Positions 56,649 to 64,000 of a DNA stretch of 64,000 nt are shown here, in pieces. A program made the translations under genes and the position numbers. Each line of letters starts with the position of its first letter. Positions within the stretch are counted from its first letter, which is position 1. This DNA is from Anthoceros angustus (taxonomy: Eukaryota > Streptophyta > Anthocerotopsida > Anthocerotales > Anthocerotaceae): positions 124,001 through 188,000 of the forward strand of contig VJWM01000221.1 in the NCBI GenBank assembly GCA_010909165.1, read 5' to 3'. The notes below the pieces were generated by a model. That model made no database searches, was not told the DNA's origin, and worked only from the letters and a program-made list of their open reading frames with translations.

Positions 56649-58811
56649 TCATCCGAGGACAAGAATTCGGGACGCCTCCAAGCGTAAACCACCGTTCACC
56701 CTCTGAAAGAAAGCCATGCAAATGACAAAAATGACAACCGAGCCTAGCATACAGGTTCCGACCACACCGTAGAAGTAGCTGTCGGGCGTTTCTGGCTCGA
56801 AAATTTTGAGGTCAAAATTCATCCCAAACACCCCTGTTACGGCAAAGACTACGCTGAATGGAAGGAGTACCGTGGTCAGCAGCACTTGGGTTTCCAGGAG
56901 CCAGTTCTGTCTATCATCTAGTAGGATTCGCATGAAGTTTTTCGTATCAGACACTGTCTCTGAAAGCTGCGGAGACAAACCGGTTGTATTATAATCAAAT
57001 ACTCAGTAAACGGTTATGCACCAGGCAACATCATCTGCATCCCAGATTGTCATGAGGTACAAGGAGTTGTCCACTCACAGTATGCAACCTGTTCAGGGTA
57101 GCGTAAATTTGCCGGAGGTGACACTCTAGAAGCATTTCAAGCTGCTCCACATTCCGAACCCTCCTCCCACTGCTTCTGCGGTACCATCGCATTTACACTG
57201 ATATCAAACAGGGTTTACTGTTGTGCCACGTGCCCAACTCAACTCAGTCGGATGTGCAACTGACCAGCACAGGGCACCCAAAAATCAGGACCAGGCCCTT
57301 CTTGGGGAGCACGAACCCTCACCTGCGTACTCCACCGTCGCCGGCAAGGTCACCTTTCTCGGTACTCTTAAAATGAGGGTCATGAATCTCTGACAAAGAA
57401 GGGCTGCCAGGATCCTCAGTGAGCTTCTCACTAAGATACATCTGCTCCATGTCCTCATCATCATTCAGCAACCTTTCAACTTGACACTGGACCTGCATCC
57501 AGCATCTTGCAAATTATAGCTGGAGATAAACTTGATAAGGCAAGTCATCAGGCAAAAGAGACTGTTATCCCTAACCCCATAATGAATTACCTGCTGGACA
57601 CGCGCTGAAACTCGGGAAATGGTCACCTTGATATGAAGTAAGCGTTTGAGACTGTGTGTGTTCACATCATGGACGCTGGTGATTTTTTCCAGAAGTGGCT
57701 GAAGCTCATCCTCCAGTTTCCTAGCCTGAGGAGTCCAGCTACAAGGCTGAGTACTGATCACATCCACAGAGCCGCACAGAGAATGAAAACGCGTCTACAT
57801 AACATTTTTGTATCTATGCATCACAAAAGGAACGCAGAAATTTTATAATGCTCCTTAACAAACGACAGGGAGAAGACGAGAGAATGAACCTCGTTGTCCA
57901 AACGACGACATGTTGAGTCCAAGCAAACTTCCAAGGCTTGAAATACAAACGTTTGCTCAACAAAGTCTACTTCCTGCGACGGGCTAGCGTCACTTGCTCT
58001 TCTTTCAAGAAACTGTTCTCCCCCAGCGCGCTGCAAATCAGGTGTAAGAAACTCTGGACTTCTCCCAAGAAAACTGCACTTCTCCCATCCAAACTGCAAA
58101 TCATACGTCGAGCTCTTTCACTTGCGAACATTGTCGGCAGCATAACTTCGCAGCAACTGAGCAAAGGGGAACACTCAAGTCACATCGGAGCGTCCGTTCT
58201 AGATCGCAAACGCATAACTCGTTGCCTGACTCACAAGAATCTAGTGATCCATCAGAACTTCCAGGAGCAGTCTAACCTGCTGAGAAGTTGCATCATCACA
58301 AGTTCGAAGCCGCCGTTGAAGCTCGGCAGCGAAGGACGCCACAGCAGGGTCTCTTGCATTGCGAAGCAGAACCTTGTTTGCTGTGATGCGAGCTCGGATA
58401 TGCTCCAAGAGAATCAGGATGGCTCGATCCCTGCCCAGAATGGCGGCCGAGTTGGACAAGGAACGATCCAGCAGACGCAAATCTGTCCTCGACAAATCAG
58501 TTACCCGCATGATCTCATGAGTTGCAACAACCTGCCAGCATCAGACCAGCTCGCGTCACTCTCTTGGGCACAATGTGAAAGGATGCAGCCCAGCTTCTTG
58601 AAGGTGTCCGCTGCTCCCACCACAAAATATATTGTTCGTGATAAGGGGAGGAGTTCACCTGAGAGCGGCCCTGGCCATCAATCAGCAACCACAAAGGATT
58701 GCCGGCATCCTTTTTGCGAGGCCGCAGCACAGGGACTCCCAGCTGCGCCTCCTCCTCATCAGCCATGCCATTGGACCAATGATACTCAACATTGCTTGGA
58801 GGCATCCCCAT
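56649..58811 (-). CDS. MRS2/CorA-type magnesium transporter, about seven exons
   Basis: Minus-strand exons are 58811-58659, 58531-58277, about 58032-57890, about 57740-57590, about 57491-57320, about 57180-57077 and about 56968-56649. Exon 1 encodes VLRPRKKDAGNPLWLLIDGQ. Exon 2 encodes VTDLSRTDLRLLDRSLSNSA and AILGRDRAILILLEHIRARI, matching the soluble MRS2 domain (RDLRILDP...ILGREKAIVLNLEHIK). Later exons give FQALEVCLDSTCRRLDNE, SLKRLLHIKVTISRVSARVQ and a membrane part with TTVLLPFSVVFAVTGVFGMN, which carries the diagnostic GMN motif at the pore entrance, plus a second hydrophobic helix. MRS2 proteins form pentameric Mg channels in organelle or plasma membranes. Targeting is not clear from this N-terminus, which may be incomplete. 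Confidence 0.85.
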
Positions 58812-59106
58812 CCACCATCGATCGGAATGAGACTCAACCTGCTACTCTCACAGTTGTTCCCGAGTCCAATTAGGGCGGAAGCCAAACAGTAGTTCGGCCG
58901 TTGGATTCCACGGACGCATGCATGCGGAAACGAGCAAACCCACCAAAACTACTCTCCAAAAAGGGTGAGCGGTGGACCAGTAACAGTGCACACATGCAAC
59001 GACGTGATGTATGTCAAGCACATCAATGACTCACACGCAAAAACCAAGCCAACCGCAACAGAACTTTTACAACAGGTACGTACATCAGGTGATGTTGCTG
59101 CACTAA

Positions 59107-59907
59107 CTAGGGTTCCTCCTCACTATCCATGCTCACAGCCTGCTCAAACTCGGAATCCATGAGAGCACCATCCACGACGTGGATCACATTGGAACCTCGG
59201 AATATGTCCGATACCAGGCATGACAGGTTGTTTGCTACAAGCCCACGTTGAGGATCGGAGGCCACATACACAATGTACCCGGAAATGGATTCCCACACGG
59301 TCTCACTGCCAGAAGGCGTCGCAGCTGCGAGGATCCTGCTGGGAATGGCGCTGAAAGCCAACAGCCTTGAAACGACTGCTCCCACTGCTTCCACTTTCGC
59401 ATCATCTGCTGCGGAGGACACCCGTTCCCCTGTTGCAGTTAGCCCGGAAGCTTGTGCAGAGTCCCTCAAGCTCTTGCGAGAACCCTTCACAGACACGGAA
59501 TCCTGCTCGGCAACTGCCAATATGGTCGAGTTGAACTGCGGGGGAGTGCGGCCATCCAAATCGGGATCCAACGCCGCCTGGATAGTGTACTTGAGGATCT
59601 GGGAGAGCGAGGCTTCCGAAGGGACGAAAACAGTAAACGGCAGCTCTCGGTTCAGCATCTCCACCATCATCGTCTGCCATTGTCCCAACCCAGGAGAGCC
59701 ATCGCCAAGCTTCTGGTGCACAACAGGCCTGACACCCGTCGCAAAGGGCCCGCCATCTTCGTAGGGCGAGACCCCGGACAGCAGCAAGAACGCCAGAGAC
59801 CCTACCAACAGCACCGCCAGCAACAAGGTCGTTCCCACGGACGCCGTGGACAGCATTCGGGACGCATTCCGCGGTCTCCTCGGCTGGATCGTCGTACCGT
59901 GATACAT
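59107..59907 (-). CDS. FAS1 (fasciclin-like) domain protein with N-terminal membrane anchor
   Basis: A single exon of 266 codons. A cytoplasmic basic head (QPRRPRNASRML) precedes one membrane segment (TTLLLAVLLVGSLAFLLLSG). The extracytoplasmic part has FAS1 features: LPFTVFVPSEASLSQIL near residue 90, a central VVSRLLAFSAIPSRIL, and the H2-like VIHVVDGALMDSEFEQAV near the end. FAS1 domains mediate adhesion or matrix contacts. There is no AGP-like Pro-rich region and no GPI signal, so it resembles plant type II anchored FAS1 proteins rather than classical FLAs. A long Glu/Ala insert separates the conserved boxes. Confidence 0.75.
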   Translation of the reverse strand: MYHGTTIQPRRPRNASRMLSTASVGTTLLLAVLLVGSLAFLLLSGVSPYEDGGPFATGVRPVVHQKLGDGSPGLGQWQTMMVEMLNRELPFTVFVPSEASLSQILKYTIQAALDPDLDGRTPPQFNSTILAVAEQDSVSVKGSRKSLRDSAQASGLTATGERVSSAADDAKVEAVGAVVSRLLAFSAIPSRILAAATPSGSETVWESISGYIVYVASDPQRGLVANNLSCLVSDIFRGSNVIHVVDGALMDSEFEQAVSMDSEEEP

Positions 59908-60094
59908 GCCACCGCTGCATCAAAGAACGGCAGCTCCTTTCCAACATCCACCAGCTCCGAATTGCGCACCATCTCAGCTCCTACCCCTATACCCTAACCT
60001 TACTCCGGCGCCATAGCTGCAAGATAACCTAAAACCGCGCCATGCTGCACCGCCACGATCGAGAGCGCAGCTGCGGAAGAGCAAGCTCGCAGCG

Positions 60095-60442
60095 TCACTT
60101 GCAGTAGCGATCAGCCTTCTTCTTCACCCGCTCGTCCAGCGCCGTCTCCCGAGACGTGAGATTCTCCGGCATTACGTACCCAAACCTCTTCGTCTCCACA
60201 GGAAACAGATCCTCGTACTTCTTACTCTTCTTGCCGTCGGGGGCATGCCCCGTGCCGGTGTCTATGGTGTCCGTCACCTCCGCCGCCTCTGCACCGGTAT
60301 TCTCTGCCACAACCGCTGCTGCATCCTGGACTTCCTTTTGTTTCCTCTTGGTGCTCTTCTTGCTGATCTTCTTAGCCGGTGCTAATCCACCCTTGAACAT
60401 TAGCTTCCCACCCCGCACCTTCTCATACGACCCCGACGACAT
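60095..60442 (-). CDS. FAM32A-like nuclear protein
   Basis: A single exon of 115 codons. It starts with YEKVRGGKLMFKGGLAPAKK, the conserved FAM32A N-terminal box, followed by a Lys-rich segment (KKISKKSTKRKQKE). An acidic and Ala-rich spacer follows, and the C-terminal box is YEDLFPVETKRFGYVMPEN...ALDERVKKKADRYCK, as in plant FAM32A-like proteins. Human FAM32A is found in the spliceosome C* complex, where it stabilises the 3' splice site; the plant role is presumably similar. It lies 187 bp from the FAS1 gene and diverges from the EIF1AD-like gene. Confidence 0.8.
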   Translation of the reverse strand: MSSGSYEKVRGGKLMFKGGLAPAKKISKKSTKRKQKEVQDAAAVVAENTGAEAAEVTDTIDTGTGHAPDGKKSKKYEDLFPVETKRFGYVMPENLTSRETALDERVKKKADRYCK

Positions 60443-61016
60443 TGCGCAAGCCTTCCCGGTTTCAGTGCAAATCTTCTCCTCTTGTCATTAAAAGGATCCA
60501 AGCTGAAAACGAAGATCCTTAGCTCCTCTTGCAATTCAAAAGATCCAAACCGGAAAACGATGATCCTTGGCTCGGACAGAAAGTAGCTGAATGATCAACA
60601 GCAACAGCAATATCCTTAACTTGGCCAGCCTACCGCTGCCTTTCACACGCTTCCGAGCCAAGTTCCACCGAAACTCCTGTTCAGATAAGGTTTTGGCTGA
60701 GTTCGAATAGACTGTCTGTCGTGAATTAGGGTTTGGCTGGTGCCCAGATGCGCAAACGATGATGCTGTGTGCGGTGCTTGAGAGGAGGAAGGACGAGGAA
60801 TTTCAAGGAAGTAATGGCCGAGGCTCAACGATTTGGTGGTTCTGGAGAGGCCTTCGCCTTCGGCCATGTAATAGCAGATTTGGCCCTCGAATGGCATCTT
60901 CCTTGGCCCTCGCTGGCATAGTGTCTCTATATATGCAGTGGAAGAAAGAAGAAGTCCATTAGCAAGTCCTGGTCGAGGCAAAATCGAGACGTAATCGTGT
61001 ATCGAGGTTTGGAGAG
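60443..61016. promoter_or_regulatory. Divergent promoter region of FAM32A-like and EIF1AD-like genes
   Basis: 574 bp between the two starts. A local repeat GAAAACGAAGATCCTTAGCTC / GAAAACGATGATCCTTGGCTC lies at 60503-60575. The sequence CTATATATGCAG at 60929-60940 could be a TATA box for the EIF1AD-like gene about 77 bp downstream. Confidence 0.4.
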
Positions 61017-61526
61017 ATGGGGAGAGGAAGGAAGAGCATGAAGCAGGAGTTGCTCCTGGGATGTCCGCAGCCAGGAAAGGGGCAGAAGGTGATGCGGGTG
61101 CTGGCGCTGCGGGGATCCAACGTGATCGAGGTGGAGGACAGCCAGGGCCTGACGACGCTGTGCAAGCTGCCGTCCAAGATGATCAAAGTGCTGTGGGTGA
61201 AGAGGGGCACGTTTGTGATCGTGGACGAGGGAGACCGGGAGATGCTGGAGGCCCAAGGCTCCAAAGTGACGGCCACCGTGGCGCAGGTGCTGTACGAGGA
61301 GCACCGGCGGGTTCTGGAGAAGACGGATTGGTGGCCTGCGGAGTTTAGGTCGAGTGCTCCGGCGCAGGAACAGCCGCAAGCGGCAGCAGCGCGTGCCGCG
61401 GCCGGCTCGGATCAGGATCAGGATGAAGAGGACGACGATGGCTTGCCTCCCTTGGAGATGAACAGCAACAGAGTGGAGCCTGTTTGGGACTACGTTGAGT
61501 CGGATAGTGACGAAGCAGAGGAGTAG
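61017..61526 (+). CDS. EIF1AD-like RNA-binding protein (eIF-1A-like OB fold)
   Basis: A single exon of 169 codons. It starts MGRGRKSMKQELL and has the S1/IF1-like OB fold: GQKVMRVLALRGSNVIEVED, LPSKMIKVLWVKRGTFVIVD and GSKVTATVAQVLYEEHRRVL, then DWWPAEF. This matches EIF1AD rather than eIF1A, which has a different N-terminus and no such ending. The C-terminal third is Ala/Gln-rich, then acidic, ending DYVESDSDEAEE. EIF1AD works in cytoplasmic 40S subunit maturation and stress response in animals. Confidence 0.92.
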   Translation: MGRGRKSMKQELLLGCPQPGKGQKVMRVLALRGSNVIEVEDSQGLTTLCKLPSKMIKVLWVKRGTFVIVDEGDREMLEAQGSKVTATVAQVLYEEHRRVLEKTDWWPAEFRSSAPAQEQPQAAAARAAAGSDQDQDEEDDDGLPPLEMNSNRVEPVWDYVESDSDEAEE

Positions 61527-62893
61527 ACCTCTCTTGGACGTCGCCTTGCCATGGCCACCAATGCAGCTGGTCCGGAAGGAAGAGGAGTGCCCGCAGGCTA
61601 CAGCAAGCCGAATCGGAACCAGTTCCATGGTCTGAGTCCTGCGGTTGGAGCATGGGAATTCTGAGGTGGATGGGATAGGTGCAAAGCTAAAGCCTCTGTG
61701 TAGCTGAGAATACGACGGAAGCTTTGCATTCTCAAACTGCTGCCAAGAACGGAATGGTGAAGCCATCCGATCAGAGAACCTCGGTGAAGGATGTGCGTGT
61801 TTGTGTTTGTAGAATTGATCTGCTGGATTAGGGTCAGATCCGGCTGACATTGTGGGAGCCAAGAGTCCAGCTGTTGTCCTGGAGCACGCTTCCCAGGTTA
61901 CTTATGTCCGGCATTTTGCCCGTACCGACAGCACAGGTTGCTGGATGGCACCAGCAATGCGTTCATAAGCTTCGTAGGCTGGACTTCAGCCATAGAAGGA
62001 AGGGAAGCTCATGGTTACCATATGCCAGCTTACCTCCCAGTGTTTTCAGATGTAGGTAGTGTACCTATTGGCATTTCTGCAAGCGCAAAATCGATGGCAG
62101 GTCCGTCTCCGCTCTGACGGACAGAGAGCAACTTTGTGCGCTTGCTTGTGGAATTCGCTGTGTGGAAAACCATGACAATACACTTCGTTAATAAAGTGTT
62201 TAACATATCTCTGCGTAATGTGAAATTCGATGTGGGTTTAACTTACATTCTTAAATACAGAGTTTGAACTGGACTCCCGGGTTTGTTGGTTGGAATGGCG
62301 CGACTGACAATCATACATACAGTATGCGCAGCTCCCGAGTTGGCGCCCCCGCCATGCCTTCGCGTTTTTGAATGCACAGAGGCCCACCTCAGATCGGAGG
62401 TTGTCTCTGCTCGCGGAGCCCACACACTTTTGAAGGCTCGGTTGCGCGCTCCAGGCGCCTCAGGTTTGATTCTCTGCCTGTCCTTCTCTGCGGCTTCGAA
62501 ATGCTGCTTGCCGCTCCCTCTGTTGCGATGTTTCTCTCCTTGAGCCCTTGAGCTCAGCCCGGAGATACATGGCGGAGGCGTGAAGGTCCATTCCAGCTTC
62601 TGATGCTTGCGGCATTCTGCTGATTGATCGTGTTTTGCTCAAGGATGGAGATTGCTGCTTGCTTTCCCTGATCAGTCTGACATCCGTGACGAGGGCACGG
62701 GAATCTGAAATCGCGTCTGGCAGTTTAGAAATTTGGTCTAGGCAGATCCAGCGGGTGAGGCAGGAGTGCGCGTGCGGGTTGCGGATCGGGATTGTGGAAG
62801 GAATAAGGGGCCGGGAACGGGACCGGGGCGGGGCCGGGGTGGAGAGGAGTGTGGAGCATGATTGAGGTGTAGAGAGTCTCCTCTTGAGACAGA
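61527..62893. other. Intergenic region
   Basis: 3' UTR of the EIF1AD-like gene, then upstream sequence of the next gene. GC-rich G-runs (GGGCCGGGAACGGGACCGGGG) lie at 62805-62835. Overlapping frames on both strands show no motifs. Confidence 0.4.
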
Positions 62894-64000
62894 ATGAGGA
62901 AATCTGTGTTGATACAGGCTGGACGGCGGCACTTGGATCTGGAAAGAGTAGACCTGATTGACATTTGTCACGAGGATGACGATCTTCTGCTGGCTGGCGG
63001 GGGCGAGGAGGGCGGGAGTTATCCGCTGACTGAGAACCACGGGTCATCGTCTCCGCGCCGAGGCACGGAAGAGAAGGAGCCTTTCTCGTCCAGAAATATG
63101 AACGTCATCGAGGAGGGATTCGTTGTTGAAGGTCGCTGTCAGTCTTCGTTGCTCAGGGATTAGTATTTGGTGGTTGATTGAGGTGACGTGTGACTGATGG
63201 CTGCGCAACTGTCACCAGGCACGCTTTGTTTGTGTTTGAGAGGGGCTGTAGCAGTTGTTTGGAGTGGCTGATTCAGGATGTGTCTGTTGCTGCAGGAATC
63301 AATGTCAAGAACGGCCAGGAGGCCCTTGCTCGTAGCAAGAGCTTCCGGCAGTCGGAACCAGCCGGTGTTCCGTCCAGTTTGCCTGACACCGTGGAGGATG
63401 TGGCCGTGAAAAAGAAATTGAAAGGACGGACCAACCTGCGAAAGAGTTTAGCTTGGAACAAAGCATTTTTCACTGACGAAGGTGAGGTCGTGGTGTGCGT
63501 GTTTTCAGGATGTTTGGAAGAGGTTTTAGGAGATCTGGAGCTGAGCTGCTGGAAGTACTTGGTGCAGGGGTGCTGGATGTGGATGAGCTTCAAATCATGT
63601 CCAAGACTCCCAAGAAGCCTGTGCGGCTGCCGGTCATTGAGATCCCTGACCTACCAAAGCCTTCTGGAAGGGTGACATCCAGGGAGGCTGCTGATACGTT
63701 ACATTCTTCGGGGACTGTTGTGTTGGCTGCTGAGGCTTCAGCCCCTGCAACTGAGAAGTTGGATTTGGCTACAGAGGCCTCGGTTGTTGCACCTGGGAAA
63801 TTGATTAGTACTGGTGTGGCTGTGGAAAGCTCTGAAAAGCTGGAAGTCGCCCATTCTACTAGCTCTTTGAATACCTCTCTCAGGGACGTCATGCCTGAAG
63901 GCTCGAAAGTGCCACCGAGGAGTACGGCGACGAGGAGTGCGGCTTCAAGCATTGGTGGTGGGAAGCCGAGTTCGTCAAGTCTGCAGGGTAACAGTAGTAA
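62894..64000 (+). CDS. Plant-specific LRKSLAW-motif protein, first three exons, partial at right edge
   Basis: Exon 1 is 62894-63131 (ATG, MRKSVLIQAGRRHLDLERVD), exon 2 is 63296-63481 and exon 3 starts at 63568 and runs off the window; the phase 1 joins agree. Exon 2 and 3 join to give KGRTNLRKSLAWNKAFFTDE-GVLDVDELQIM. This is the conserved box of a plant family of Ser-rich proteins of unknown function, which usually reads LRKSLAWDxAFFT...GVLxxxEL. Exon 3 continues with a Thr/Ser/Ala-rich region (STATRSAASSIGGGKPSSSS). The motif is recognised but I know no assigned biochemical role. Confidence 0.7.

Noticed and set aside
1-64000. CRISPR arrays, bacterial operons and ribosome binding sites
   Set aside because: Introns and gene content show plant nuclear DNA. 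The tandem repeats here have no spacer structure.

Overview
The window is nuclear DNA of a green land plant. The genes have many short GT-AG introns. Several products are plant-specific: a plastid Obg GTPase, a pTAC7-type plastid protein, UPL3 with the plant N-terminus [11 protein letters not shown], an AG-peptide, a GDSL lipase and a plastid LPAT1. Gene density is about one per 5-6 kb. The mobile elements, and a HAP2 with a long cytoplasmic tail, make a non-seed plant (bryophyte or lycophyte grade) my best guess, but nothing here fixes the species.

Layout. 1-340: end of a plastid lysophosphatidate acyltransferase gene (minus) leaving the window. 1.3-5.1 kb: repeats, a GDSL-lipase relic and a 5'-truncated retroelement carrying a 24-bp minisatellite. 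5.1-23 kb: a gene-dense block with ObgC (minus), a ZNRD2-like zinc-ribbon gene (plus), the gamete fusogen HAP2/GCS1 (plus, 18 exons) and the HECT ubiquitin ligase UPL3 (minus, 18 exons). 23.8-36.7 kb: a mobile-element and pseudogene district with a PHD-finger fragment, direct repeats, a nearly full-length non-LTR retrotransposon of restriction-like-endonuclease (REL) type, a second truncated copy tail-to-tail with it, an LTR-like block, GDSL relics, an L1-like relic, a URI/prefoldin fragment and a 1.67-kb tandem duplication. 36.1-37.8 kb: an intact five-exon GDSL lipase gene (minus). 39-50 kb: a Lys/Glu-rich multipass membrane protein (plus), a pTAC7-like gene (minus) and the P5A ATPase gene (plus, 22 exons, 1212 aa). 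52 kb: an AG-peptide gene. 53-56 kb: repeats and a retroelement tail. 56.6-64 kb: MRS2-type Mg transporter (minus), FAS1-domain membrane protein (minus), FAM32A-like (minus), EIF1AD-like (plus) and the start of a plant-specific LRKSLAW-motif protein (plus).

The host genes are unrelated housekeeping or developmental genes, not a pathway cluster. Several form divergent pairs with short shared upstream regions (ObgC/ZNRD2-like, pTAC7/P5A, FAM32A/EIF1AD). The most unusual content is the REL-type retroelement family: at least four copies sharing a 3' terminus with a small hairpin, and a C-terminal zinc-knuckle plus PD-(D/E)xK-like domain. Plant LINEs described so far are mainly L1 and RTE types with an APE-type endonuclease. 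Other points are the HAP2 cytoplasmic tail repeats, a one-base frame break in the conserved UPL3 N-terminus, and an indel-rich tandem duplication that may be an assembly artefact. Exon limits were worked out by hand from splice signals, frame continuity and remembered family sequences; no alignment was run.
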